A stretch of 39,722 nt of DNA, from the NCBI GenBank assembly GCA_046046245.1, contig JBJOKE010000070.1, positions 1 to 39,722 on the forward strand, read 5' to 3'. How positions within the stretch are numbered: position 1 is the first letter of the stretch; each line of letters begins with the position of its first letter. Below are positions 28,731-36,874 of the stretch, piece after piece. The notes below the pieces were generated by a model. The model saw nothing but the letters and a program-made list of their open reading frames with translations. It was not told the DNA's origin and did no database searches. The DNA is from UBA4615 sp046046245 (GTDB taxonomy: Bacteria > Pseudomonadota > Gammaproteobacteria > Burkholderiales > Burkholderiaceae_E). Made by a program: the position numbers and the translations under genes.

Positions 28731-29144
28731 ATGGCCACGCCTTCGAACGACACGCACCGCAAGACCGTCGGCTACCTGCTCTGGCTGTTCGGCTTCACCG
28801 GTGCGCACCGCTTCTACTACGGCCGGCCGGTGACCGGGACGATCTGGTTCTTCACGCTCGGCCTGCTCGGCATCGGCTGGCTGATCGACCTGTTCCTGAT
28901 CCCGTCGATGGACCGCGGCGCCGACCGCCGCTATGCGGCGGGCCGGATCGACTACAGCGTCGCATGGCTGCTGCAGACCTTCCTGGGCGTGCTCGGCCTG
29001 CACCGCTTCTACCTCGGCAAGTGGCCCACCGGCCTGCTGTGGCTGCTGACCGGCGGCCTCTTCCTCGTGGGCTGGCTCTACGACTTCTGGACGCTGAACG
29101 GCCAGGTCGACGAGATCAACCGGCGCGGCACGACGCGGGCCTGA
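28731..29144 (+). CDS. Membrane protein with two tandem TM2 domains
   Basis: Small inner-membrane protein, 137 residues, made of two copies of the TM2 unit: LLWLFGFTGAHRFYYGRPV with its second helix ending LIDLFLI, then LLQTFLGVLGLHRFYLGKW ending WLYDFWTLNGQVDEIN. Each copy has the GxHRFYxG turn between two helices. The function of TM2 proteins in bacteria is not established. It starts eight bases after the DUF748 stop with an AGGA site, so the two are likely cotranscribed and may act together in the envelope (inference). Confidence 0.9.
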   Translation: MATPSNDTHRKTVGYLLWLFGFTGAHRFYYGRPVTGTIWFFTLGLLGIGWLIDLFLIPSMDRGADRRYAAGRIDYSVAWLLQTFLGVLGLHRFYLGKWPTGLLWLLTGGLFLVGWLYDFWTLNGQVDEINRRGTTRA

Positions 29145-29150
29145 GCGGCC

Positions 29151-29176
29151 CCGGGCCGGCACCGAGCCGGCCCCGG
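29151..29176. terminator. GC-rich hairpin between convergent genes
   Basis: CCGGGCCGGC and its complement (one bulged base) flank the loop ACCGA in the 80-base gap between the TM2 gene and the crotonase gene. No T tract, so a bidirectional terminator role is inferred only from position. Confidence 0.3.
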
Positions 29177-29224
29177 CCCCGGCAACGCCGCGGCCGCTCG
29201 ACCGGTGGCGGCCCGCGGCGGGCG

Positions 29225-30028
29225 TCAGCGCCCGTCGAAGCTCGGCGGCCGCTTCTCGACGAAGGCCTTCGCCGCGCGCTTGTGGTCGTCGGTCTCGAAG
29301 CTGCGGATCATGTGGATCGCCTCGGCGTCGAGCGTCTCGGCGAGCGAGCCGCGCTGCGCGACGTTGAGGTTGCGCTTCATGTAGCCCACAGCCACCGTCG
29401 GCAGCGACGCGAGCTCGCGCGCCCAGGCGCCGGCAGCCGCGGCGAGCCCGTCGAAGGGCGAGAGCCGGTCGACCAGGCCGATGCGATGCGCCTCGTCGGC
29501 CATGACGACGCGGCCGGTGAAGTAGAGCTCGCGCGCCTTCGAGGCACCGACCAGGTGGGTCAGGAAGTAGCTGCCGCCGAAGTCGCCCGAGACGCCGATC
29601 TTCGCGAAGGCGGTGGTGAACTTCGCGTCGTCGGCCGCGATCCGCATGTCGCAGCCGAGCGCGAGCGACAGGCCGGCGCCGGCCGCCGGGCCGGGGATCA
29701 CCGCGAGCGTGGGCTTGGGCATCTCGTGCAGCCAGCGGACCGCCTCCATCCGCATCCGCAGGTCGGTGACCTTCTGGTCGAAGGTGGGCTCGTCGGCCGC
29801 GTCGCCCGCGGCCCGCGCGGCGAAGCCCTTGACGTCCCCACCCGAGCAGAACGCGCGGCCCGCGCCGGTCAGCACCACCGCGCGGACCTTCCGGTCCACC
29901 GCGAGCCGCGGCAGCGCCTCGGCGAGCGCGAGCATCATCGGGCGCGACAGCGCGTTGCGCGAATCGGGGCGGTTCAGCGTCAGCGTCGCGACGCCGTCGG
30001 CGACGGTCTCGATCAGGTCCTGCGTCAT
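29225..30028 (-). CDS. Enoyl-CoA hydratase/isomerase family protein (crotonase)
   Basis: Crotonase-fold enzyme of 267 residues acting on acyl-CoA thioesters. Seen: VATLTLNRPDSRNALSRPMM, the first oxyanion-hole motif AFCSGGDVKGF, and the second PGPAAGAGLSLALGCDMRIA, then FAKIGVSGDFGGSYFL. In the last motif the usual catalytic Glu positions of classical enoyl-CoA hydratase are not kept, while an Asp is present, as in isomerase-like members. So hydratase versus isomerase cannot be decided. ATG 30028 has a good GAGGAG site. A TATGTT box on the minus strand (30073-30068) may be its promoter. Confidence 0.88.
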   Translation of the reverse strand: MTQDLIETVADGVATLTLNRPDSRNALSRPMMLALAEALPRLAVDRKVRAVVLTGAGRAFCSGGDVKGFAARAAGDAADEPTFDQKVTDLRMRMEAVRWLHEMPKPTLAVIPGPAAGAGLSLALGCDMRIAADDAKFTTAFAKIGVSGDFGGSYFLTHLVGASKARELYFTGRVVMADEAHRIGLVDRLSPFDGLAAAAGAWARELASLPTVAVGYMKRNLNVAQRGSLAETLDAEAIHMIRSFETDDHKRAAKAFVEKRPPSFDGR

Positions 30029-30129
30029 GGGGTCTCCTCGTGTCGATGGCGGATCGGGATGGGCCCGAACATAGCCGATCCGCGCGCGCGGCGCTCGGCC
30101 TCGGCCGAGAATCCGCGCGCGCGCCGGGC

Positions 30130-31119
30130 TCAGGCCGCCACGTCGGACGGTGCCGGGAAGCCGTTGCGTCCGGGGAAGTCCGGCGCGAGCGCGCGCGCGT
30201 TCGGCATCTTCAGCCACAGCCTCAGCAGCCGCCGACGACGCTCGGGCTCGTCGAAGTCCTCGAAGCCGGTCCGCGAGTGCAGCACCGCATAGTTGTTCGC
30301 GAACTGCAGGTCGCCCGGCTCGAGCATCATGTCGAGCCGCACCGACGGGTCCTGCAGGATCGAATCGAACGCGTCGAGCGCCTCGAGCTCGACGCGCGAC
30401 AGCGGCGCGCCGCGCAGCTCGTGGCCCAGCTCGATGTACTGCCGCAGGTAGCGGCAGCTGAGCTTGCCGGCGTGCACGCTGAAGATCGGCGACGCGGTGG
30501 GCTCGGGCTCGCCGAGGTGCGCGAACCACCAGGGCCGGTAGAGCAGGCCGAGGTACTCGGGGTGACGCTCGAGCATCGCGTTGTAGACCGCGGCCACGCT
30601 GACCAGGCTGCTGACGCCGCCCGACCTGGCCTTGCGCACGCTCAGCAGCCCCACCACGTCCGAGAGGTCGCCGTGGTACGGCAGGTAGCTGTTGGTCTGG
30701 TAGACCCGCGTCGACTTGTCCTTCGGATCGCCCACCGCCGCGACGACCGCCAGCAGCTCGCCCTTCGGGTTCTGCCGCACCGGCGTGCCGAGGTGCAGGC
30801 CCAGGCCGTACCAGAGCGCGTCGAGCTCGGCCGGCGTGTAGCGCGCGACCGGCAGGCCGCGCAGCAGCAGGAACCCGCGGCCGTTCTCCAGCTCGTCGGC
30901 ATGGCGCGCGAGCTCGCCGGCGAACGCGGCGTCGATCGGGAAGTCCTCGCGGCCGAAGTCGGGGAATGTGCGGCCGCGCGCCCGCAGCGCGCGCAGCCCC
31001 GCATCGAGCGACGCGATCGCCGCCTCCGACAGCTCGTGCGACCACGACGGGTCGTCCTGCAACGCCTGTCCGGTCCAGGCGGCCGGTCCGGTGATGGGTC
31101 GGGTCAGCACGATGCCCAC
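30130..31119 (-). CDS. TauD/TfdA family Fe(II)/2-oxoglutarate-dependent dioxygenase
   Basis: Non-haem iron dioxygenase of 329 residues. The facial triad is visible as His-149 and Asp-151 in LPYHGDLSD and His-281 in NNYAVLHSRTGFED; the 2-oxoglutarate-binding Arg is in RRRRLLRLWLKM (Arg-299 or nearby). The substrate is unknown. The annotated start is GTG 31119, preceded by GAGGAG; the frame is open to 31224, but that part lacks family similarity. The gene stands 101 bases upstream of the crotonase gene on the same strand and just before ssrA on the opposite strand. Confidence 0.87.
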   Translation of the reverse strand: MGIVLTRPITGPAAWTGQALQDDPSWSHELSEAAIASLDAGLRALRARGRTFPDFGREDFPIDAAFAGELARHADELENGRGFLLLRGLPVARYTPAELDALWYGLGLHLGTPVRQNPKGELLAVVAAVGDPKDKSTRVYQTNSYLPYHGDLSDVVGLLSVRKARSGGVSSLVSVAAVYNAMLERHPEYLGLLYRPWWFAHLGEPEPTASPIFSVHAGKLSCRYLRQYIELGHELRGAPLSRVELEALDAFDSILQDPSVRLDMMLEPGDLQFANNYAVLHSRTGFEDFDEPERRRRLLRLWLKMPNARALAPDFPGRNGFPAPSDVAA

Positions 31120-31242
31120 GTCCTCTGCTCCTCTGCATGCCGCGCCATCCGGCCCGGAAGGCCCGATCATCGCCGCTCCCGCGGCCACGCTCCAGCCGGC
31201 CTTCCACCACCGCACCCGCCGCACCGCCCGGCGGCCCGGGGC

Positions 31243-31268
31243 TTGAAATCCGGGCGAGCGTCTATACT
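31243..31268 (+). promoter_or_regulatory. ssrA promoter
   Basis: TATACT at 31263-31268, 15 bases before the mature tmRNA end, is the closest match to a consensus -10 box in the window. TTGAAA at 31243-31248 resembles a -35 box, but the 14-base spacing is short. The mature 5' end at 31284 would be made by RNase P. Confidence 0.6.
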
Positions 31269-31283
31269 TCCTCCCTGAACACC

Positions 31284-31650
31284 GGGGCCGACCTGGTTTC
31301 GACGTGGGTAGTGAAGCGTTTCAGTGCATGCCGAGGACTCTAGTGCCCTCGTTAATCCTTCTAGAAAACTTCAAACGCCAACGACGAGCGTTTCGCTCTC
31401 GCCGCTTAAGGCGTGAGCCGCTGCACCGGGTTGCCGATGGCCCGGGTCCCGCAAGGGACTGCAGCGTCATTCACATCGGATCGCGACCGGGCGGGTCACT
31501 TGGCCGGGAGCAAAAAAATAGGTGACTGGTCTTCTTCCTAGCCTGCCCGTCGGCGCGGTGGAAGACGAGATCCAAACGACGCGGCTAAGCATGTAGATCG
31601 GTCACGTAGAAGACTTGCGGACGCGGGTTCGATTCCCGCCGGCTCCACCA
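31284..31650 (+). ncRNA. ssrA: Transfer-messenger RNA (one-piece), tag ANDERFALAA
   Basis: Rescues stalled ribosomes by trans-translation. The 5' end GGGGCCGACCTGGTTTCGAC and the 3' end with the T-arm GGTTCGATTCCCGCC and encoded CCA pair into a seven-base acceptor stem (GGGGCCG with CGGCTCC, one G-U). The tag frame runs 31377-31409: GCC resume codon, then AAC GAC GAG CGT TTC GCT CTC GCC GCT and stop TAA, giving ANDERFALAA after the tRNA-borne Ala. The tag and one-piece form fit betaproteobacteria. A promoter precedes it and a terminator follows directly. Confidence 0.97.
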
Positions 31651-31656
31651 GTACCT

Positions 31657-31690
31657 CGGGCCCAGAGTCATCTCTGGGCCCGTTTCTTTC
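31657..31690 (+). terminator. Intrinsic terminator after ssrA
   Basis: Perfect ten-base stem CGGGCCCAGA / TCTGGGCCCG with loop GTCATC, followed by a T-rich tract, six bases after the tmRNA CCA end. Confidence 0.92.
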
Positions 31691-31848
31691 TTGCGGGTTG
31701 CCCGAGGGAAAGCCGCCTGTGCCTCAGGACGGCCCCGGGCACCGTCGCGCCGAAATCATGTGGCGCAATCGGATGGTCGATCGACGCCGATTGCCAATGC
31801 TCCGGCCTCCTCGCGCGCCCACACTGACGGGCAAGGAGAACGACCGTC

Positions 31849-32688
31849 ATGAGCAGATCCGTCTTGATCACCGGTGCGTCCAGCGGAATCGGCAAGGCCA
31901 GCGCCCGGCGGTTCCAGGCCGAGGGCTGGAACGTCATCGCCACCATGCGCTCACCCGAGCTCGAGACCGAGTTGAACGCCTTGGACCGTGTCCTGGTGAC
32001 CCGCCTGGACTTGCTCGATGTCTCGTCCATCGGGATCGCCGTCGACGCGGGCCTCAGGCGTTTCGGCCGCATCGATGCGCTGCTGAACAACGCAGGCTAC
32101 GGCGCCTATGGTCCGCTGGAAGCCACGCCGCTGGAGAAGGTGCGCCGGCAGTTCGACGTCAACGTCGTGGGCGTGCTCGCCGCGACCCAGGCGGTGCTGC
32201 CGCACTTCCGCCGTCAGCGCAGCGGCGTGATCGTCAACGTCTCGTCCATCGGCGGGAAGATCACCTTTCCCCTGGGCTCGCTGTACCACGGCACCAAGTT
32301 CGCCGTGGAAGGCCTGTCCGAGGCGCTGCACTATGAACTCCTGCCCATCGGGGTACGCGTCAAGATCGTCGAGCCGGGCATGGTCAAGACCGACTTCGCC
32401 GGCCGCTCTTTCGACTTCAGCAACGACGAGGGGCTGTCGGAGTACCAGCCCCTCGTCGGGGCCTTCATGTCGGCGCTGGGCCCCATGGCCACCCACGCGT
32501 CGCCCGCGGAGCGGGTGGCCGACGTGATCTACCGCGCGACGGTCGATGAATCGGATCAGCTGCGCTACGAAGCCGGGCCCGACGCCGAGCACATGCTGGC
32601 CGCCCGCCGCGCTGCCGACGACGCCACCTTCATCGGTGGTGTGAGGGCCCAGTTCGGGCTGAGTGGCGTTCGCATTCCCGGGTCCTGA
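31849..32688 (+). CDS. Short-chain dehydrogenase/reductase (SDR)
   Basis: Classical SDR oxidoreductase, 279 residues. Cofactor motif LITGASSGIGKASA, NNAGYGAYGP, catalytic Ser in VNVSSIGG and the YHGTK active-site Tyr/Lys are complete. ATG 31849 has an AAGGAGA site; the open frame from 31698 is in a different reading frame and was rejected. An AraC-type regulator starts ten bases after its stop and probably shares the transcript. The 198 bases between ssrA and this gene hold only the ssrA terminator as a recognised element. Substrate unknown. Confidence 0.92.
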   Translation: MSRSVLITGASSGIGKASARRFQAEGWNVIATMRSPELETELNALDRVLVTRLDLLDVSSIGIAVDAGLRRFGRIDALLNNAGYGAYGPLEATPLEKVRRQFDVNVVGVLAATQAVLPHFRRQRSGVIVNVSSIGGKITFPLGSLYHGTKFAVEGLSEALHYELLPIGVRVKIVEPGMVKTDFAGRSFDFSNDEGLSEYQPLVGAFMSALGPMATHASPAERVADVIYRATVDESDQLRYEAGPDAEHMLAARRAADDATFIGGVRAQFGLSGVRIPGS

Positions 32689-32698
32689 CATCGCCTGC

Positions 32699-33784
32699 AT
32701 GCGCATCGCCACGTCCTCCACTTACGCGCTGGGCTCCACCTGGCGCCCGCTCCTGAAGGACCTGGGGGTATCGCCGGCCGACGTGCTGCGCCGGGCCGGC
32801 TTGCCGGAGGACTTGCTCTCGCGCCCGGAGGTCCGCCTGGAGGCGAGGGAATTCCATCGCTTCTGGGGTGGGCTGGAAGCGGAGTTGGCAGATCCGCTCT
32901 TCCCGCTGCAGGTGTGCCGGGCCGCGCGCGGCGAAACCTTCTCGCCGGCACTGTTCGCGGCCCTGTGCAGCCCGAACTTCCTCATCGCGGTCCAGCGGAT
33001 CGCCCGCTACAAGGCGCTGGTCGCACCGATGCAGCTCGACGTCGTGGAAGGTGCCGATCAGGTGGTCCTGGACCTGGGCTGGCCGGATCCCCATCAGCAA
33101 CCGCCGTCCTCGCTCGCCGTCACCGAACTCCTGTTCTTCGTGGGGCTGGCCCGCATGGGCACGCGCGAGATGTTGCGGCCCGTCTGGGTGACCACGACAG
33201 CGCCGCCCAGCCCTGCGTCCGCCTACACGGAATTCCTGGGAGTGGGCATCCGGAGAGGGCCCCGTCACCAGGTCGCCTTTGCTCGCGCGGACGTCCGTCG
33301 TCCGTTCCTGACGACCAACGAGGGCCTGTGGGCCGCCTTCGAACCGGAGCTGCGCACGCGCCTGGCCGAGCTGGAGGCGGGGGTGACGGTCGGGCAGCGC
33401 GTGCGGGCTGCCCTGCTGGAAGCGCTGCCCAGCGGCCAGTGCGACATGGGCAAGGTGTCGTCCAAGCTCGCGATCAGCCGGCGGACGCTGCAGCGACACC
33501 TCGCGGCCGAGGGACTGCGCTATGCCGACCTGCTGAAGGAGACCCGGCATGCGCTGGCCCGGCACTACCTGGTCAGGACCGAACTGCCCGTCGCCGAGAT
33601 CGCCTTCCTGCTCGGATTCGAGGAGCCGAATTCGTTCTATCGGGCCTTCCGGGCCTGGACACGTCAGACGCCGGAGGCAGCCCGAAGGCAGGGCAAGTCC
33701 GACTCGGACCCACCTGTCACGACTTCTGTGCTGCACTGGAAACATGACGTTCCAGCGTGGATGCAGGAGCCTGGGAAACGCTGA
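32699..33784 (+). CDS. AraC-family transcriptional regulator
   Basis: DNA-binding regulator of 361 residues. The N-terminal 200 residues resemble the arabinose-binding-type regulatory domain (LLKDLGVSPADVLRRAGLP, then FHRFWGGLEAELADPLFPL). The C-terminus is an AraC helix-turn-helix pair: MGKVSSKLAISRRTLQRHLA and VAEIAFLLGFEEPNSFYRAF with the family's FYRAFRAWTRQTP end, then an extra tail of about 35 residues. ATG 32699 is preferred; GTG 32663 would overlap the SDR gene. It probably controls the SDR gene upstream. Confidence 0.92.
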   Translation: MRIATSSTYALGSTWRPLLKDLGVSPADVLRRAGLPEDLLSRPEVRLEAREFHRFWGGLEAELADPLFPLQVCRAARGETFSPALFAALCSPNFLIAVQRIARYKALVAPMQLDVVEGADQVVLDLGWPDPHQQPPSSLAVTELLFFVGLARMGTREMLRPVWVTTTAPPSPASAYTEFLGVGIRRGPRHQVAFARADVRRPFLTTNEGLWAAFEPELRTRLAELEAGVTVGQRVRAALLEALPSGQCDMGKVSSKLAISRRTLQRHLAAEGLRYADLLKETRHALARHYLVRTELPVAEIAFLLGFEEPNSFYRAFRAWTRQTPEAARRQGKSDSDPPVTTSVLHWKHDVPAWMQEPGKR

Positions 33785-33853
33785 GAGGCAGGCCCAGAGC
33801 AGGCCACAGCCTCAGTCGCGAAAGCGCGCCCGGCGCGATGCCGCGATGCCCGA

Positions 33854-35374
33854 TCAGCCGGCCGCGCGGCGATACACCTCCGCCAGCCGCCGCTGGATGT
33901 CCTTGTAGCGGGCGAACGCATCGTCGTACAGCGCCCGCGCCCCGGGGTCGGGCACATGGAGCGCCGCCTCGTCGTCCGGCCCGATCGCGGGGACCGACGA
34001 CGGGTCGTCGAACACGCCCAGTCCCACCAGCGCGAGCAGCGCCGCCCCCGCCGACGAATCGGCGAGCGGCTCGGCGCGGACCGGGCAGTCGAGGACCGAC
34101 GCGACGATCTCGCTCCATACGCGGCTCTTCGCACCGCCGCCGACCAGCCTCACGCCGGACAGCGCGAAGCCGCGCTCCTGCAGCACGGAGAGCGCGTCGC
34201 GCAGCGCGAAGCTCGTGCCTTCGTAGACCGACCGGGCCAGGTCCGCGCGACCGTGGTTCAGGCCCAGACCGACGAAGCTCGCACGCAGATCGCCGTCCCA
34301 GTAGGGGCAGCGCTCGCCCGACAGGTACGGATGGAAGAGCACGCCGTTCGATCCGGGCGGCGACGCTTCGGCCAGCGCCGACCACTGCGCGAAATCCGGC
34401 GCCTCCCCGTCGCCGGTCATCAGCGAGCACGCCCATGCGACCGCGGTCGCGCAGGTGTTCGTGCCCGCCTGCGACAGCCAGTACGGCGCGATCGGATACG
34501 GATACGAGATCAGCTTCGGGTGCACGCGCGCGGGGCTGGAGATGCCGTGGATGCCGCCGGCGCTGGCCAGGCGGATCACGCATTCGCCCTCTCGCCGAAC
34601 GCCCGCCGAGAAGGTCTCGGCCGTGCTGTCCATCGTCCCGTTGAAGACGCGCGTTCCGGCGTGCAGGCCCAGCAGCGACGCGGGCTCCGGAAGCAGGCGG
34701 CCGATCTCGGCCGCGATGGGCAGCACCGGCGGGATCTGCGCGACGGACAGACCCGCGAACGCGCACAGGCGCTCGGACCATCGCCCTGTCGCGACGTCGA
34801 GCAGCAGCGCCGAGACCGCGGCGGCGGGATCGGTCGCCCGCTCGCCGGTCAGTAGGAACGCGAGGTGGTCCTTCGACAGCAGCAGGTGCCGCGTCCGATC
34901 CAGGCTGCGCGGATCGTGGCGACGGATCCATGCGAGGTGGGAGAGGGTCCAGGTGGGCGTCGGCCAGTTGTTGCCGATCGAGAACACCTCGTCGCCCGCG
35001 GCGTCCCCGATCTCGCGCGCCTCCGCCTGCGAACGCTGGTCGTGCCACAGGATGGCCGGGCGCACGGGCTCGCCGGCGGCATCGAGCAGCACGCCCACGT
35101 GGGCGGCGCTGGTGACGGCCAGGCCCCGCACGCGGGACGGATCCAGCCCGAGGCGCGAGAGGAGGCGCCGACAGGCGAGCGCCAGCGCCGGCAGCCAGCT
35201 CGTCGGGTCCTGCTCGGCCCAGGCCGGTCGGGGCACGCGGGTCGGATAGCCCTCGCTCTCGATGCCGAGCACGCGCCCGGCATCGTCGAGCGCGCAGACC
35301 TTGCCGGAACTCGTGCCGACGTCGAATCCGAGGACGACGCCGCCGCGCGTCTCGAGGCGCTTCGGAATCGACAT
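33854..35374 (-). CDS. FGGY-family carbohydrate kinase
   Basis: Sugar kinase of 506 residues, the normal length. N-terminal phosphate motif VLGFDVGTSSGKVCALDD, the WHDQRS motif, catalytic base Asp-249 in FNGTMDSTAETF, and the ATP-binding VRLVGGGAKSRVWSEIVA with ADSSAGAALLA give a complete active site. It resembles xylulokinase-like members, but the substrate cannot be read from sequence. Last gene of the tctC - UxaA-like - SAF - kinase string, starting 24 bases after the SAF gene. An FGGY kinase is not what accompanies normal altronate degradation, where a PfkB-type KDG kinase is used. Confidence 0.92.
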   Translation of the reverse strand: MSIPKRLETRGGVVLGFDVGTSSGKVCALDDAGRVLGIESEGYPTRVPRPAWAEQDPTSWLPALALACRRLLSRLGLDPSRVRGLAVTSAAHVGVLLDAAGEPVRPAILWHDQRSQAEAREIGDAAGDEVFSIGNNWPTPTWTLSHLAWIRRHDPRSLDRTRHLLLSKDHLAFLLTGERATDPAAAVSALLLDVATGRWSERLCAFAGLSVAQIPPVLPIAAEIGRLLPEPASLLGLHAGTRVFNGTMDSTAETFSAGVRREGECVIRLASAGGIHGISSPARVHPKLISYPYPIAPYWLSQAGTNTCATAVAWACSLMTGDGEAPDFAQWSALAEASPPGSNGVLFHPYLSGERCPYWDGDLRASFVGLGLNHGRADLARSVYEGTSFALRDALSVLQERGFALSGVRLVGGGAKSRVWSEIVASVLDCPVRAEPLADSSAGAALLALVGLGVFDDPSSVPAIGPDDEAALHVPDPGARALYDDAFARYKDIQRRLAEVYRRAAG

Positions 35375-35398
35375 CGGGATCGGCTCGTGCGGGATGAG

Positions 35399-35683
35399 TC
35401 AGCCCCGAGCCCGTCGGCTCGCGAGATTGTGGATGTGGACGTGCGAGCCACACCGTATCACGGTCGTGGCGACGCCGATGGCCTCGCCGTACTTGTGGAC
35501 CACGGTTCCGGCAGGCATGTCGCGCAGGGCGATCTTGTGGCAGGCCGGCACGTTCTCGGCGACCGTCAGGGACTGCGCCTCGCCGCTGCCCGCGACGGAA
35601 CACACGAAGCCGGGGCTCAAGGCCTGCAACGCGACGGCGACGTCATCGCGCGGATGCAGGCGCAGTGCCTGGCGGCCGCTCAC
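35399..35683 (-). CDS. UxaA/SuyA-like small subunit (SAF domain)
   Basis: Protein of 94 residues corresponding to the N-terminal SAF domain of altronate/galactarate dehydratases or the small subunit SuyA of sulfolactate lyase. Seen: ALRLHPRDDVAVAL, then ACHKIALRDMPAGTVVHKYGEAIGVAT and a C-terminal GSHVHIHNL, the usual order including the conserved KI and HVHxHN motifs. It starts at GTG 35683, overlapping the stop of the large subunit as GTGA, and likely forms one enzyme with it. Gene order is large then small. Confidence 0.88.
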   Translation of the reverse strand: MSGRQALRLHPRDDVAVALQALSPGFVCSVAGSGEAQSLTVAENVPACHKIALRDMPAGTVVHKYGEAIGVATTVIRCGSHVHIHNLASRRARG

Positions 35684-36861
35684 AGCGCCTCTCCGATGCG
35701 GCTGACCACCTCGTCGCCCTCGTCGAGCACCTCGCCCCAGGTGAGGCTGCCCGAGGCCACCTCCAGCAGCGTCGCCAGCAGCTCACGCGCCGCCTGCGAG
35801 GTATCGAGGGTACCGAGAAGGACGCCGCTGGCATCGAAGTCCAGCTGCTGCGTCAACGCCGCGCCTGCCGCAGGATTCGCCGACAGCTTGATCGTGGGCG
35901 CCAGCCTGCTCACGTAGCTGTTGCCGACGCCGGTGGAGAACAGGACGATCTGCGCACCCGAGGCGACGAGGCCCGACAGGGACTCGGGAGAATAGGCCGG
36001 CCCCTCCATGGCGAAGAGTCCCGGCCGGTCGATGCGTTCGCCCATCTGCACGACACCGTCGATGGCCCTGGACCCGCTCTTGGCGATGGAGCCCAGGGAC
36101 TTCTCCTCGATGGTCGAGATGCCCGCGGCGACATTGGTCGGATTGGGGTTGTCCCCGACCAGGTCGACGCCGTTGCGCACCGCCAGCTGCTCGCGGCGAC
36201 GGACCGCGCCGACCAGCGCGTCGCCGACCTCCGGCGACGCGGCCCGGCGAGCGAGCAGGTGCTCGGCCCCCAGCCATTCCATGGTCTCGCCGAACACCAC
36301 GCGGCCGCCGGCATCGACCAGGGTGTCCACGACCCGGCCGATCAGGGGGTTGGAGACGATGCCCGAGCTCGGATCGGAGCGCCCGCACTTCACCCCCAGG
36401 AACAGCGCCGAGAGCGGCGCCCGGACGCGGCGCTGTCGCGAGAGGTCGCGCAGCAGACCCGCGCCGATGCGCAGGGCCCGATCCGAGAGGACCAGCGCAT
36501 CGTGGTCGCAGTCGTCCAGGCACAGTGCCCGGGCCGGCCTGCGGTGAGCCGATACCGCAGCGAGGAGTTCCTGCAGCCTGGGCCCGTCGCTGCCGATCAG
36601 CAGGACCGCGCCCACGTTGGGGTGAAGGCAGAAACCCTCGATGGAGCGGATCAGCAGCTCGCGATCCGCGCCCATCAGGCCGCCCCAGTAGGGGAGGAGG
36701 ACGAGGCGCGCCAGCGGCAGGGCCTGCGCCACGCGGCGCGCGGCGGGCCCGGTCAGGTGCCCCACCGACAGGATGAGGAGGTAGTTGCGCACCCCCACGC
36801 AGCCGTCCGCGCGAACGTAGCCGGGAAAGCCGTCGATCGTCGTGGACCCGTTCGCGTTCAT
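35680..36861 (-). CDS. UxaA-family hydro-lyase, large domain (altronate dehydratase / sulfolactate lyase-like)
   Basis: Catalytic subunit of 393 residues in the UxaA/GarD/SuyB family of iron-dependent lyases. Seen: GYVRADGCVGVRNYLLIL at the N-terminus, FLGVKCGRSDPSSGIVSNP (Cys-159), GAEHLL, NPNPTNVAAGISTIEEKSLG and VLFSTGVGNS. Canonical members read CGGSD at the first site and LGC at the second; here an Arg replaces a Gly (residue 161) and Ser-258 stands where Cys is usual, so the substrate may differ from altronate or galactarate. The start ATG 36861 is 13 bases after the tctC stop. Dehydration of a sugar acid or elimination from sulfolactate are both possible. Confidence 0.86.
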   Translation of the reverse strand: MNANGSTTIDGFPGYVRADGCVGVRNYLLILSVGHLTGPAARRVAQALPLARLVLLPYWGGLMGADRELLIRSIEGFCLHPNVGAVLLIGSDGPRLQELLAAVSAHRRPARALCLDDCDHDALVLSDRALRIGAGLLRDLSRQRRVRAPLSALFLGVKCGRSDPSSGIVSNPLIGRVVDTLVDAGGRVVFGETMEWLGAEHLLARRAASPEVGDALVGAVRRREQLAVRNGVDLVGDNPNPTNVAAGISTIEEKSLGSIAKSGSRAIDGVVQMGERIDRPGLFAMEGPAYSPESLSGLVASGAQIVLFSTGVGNSYVSRLAPTIKLSANPAAGAALTQQLDFDASGVLLGTLDTSQAARELLATLLEVASGSLTWGEVLDEGDEVVSRIGEAL

Positions 36862-36874
36862 GGGGCGTGCGATC

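Noticed and set aside
31304..31525. Short open frame within ssrA
   Set aside because: It lies inside the tmRNA; only the ten-residue tag frame at 31377-31409 is translated there.
31617..31650. tRNA-like 3' end with T-arm and CCA
   Set aside because: It is the tRNA-like domain of the tmRNA and pairs with its 5' end; there is no separate anticodon arm.
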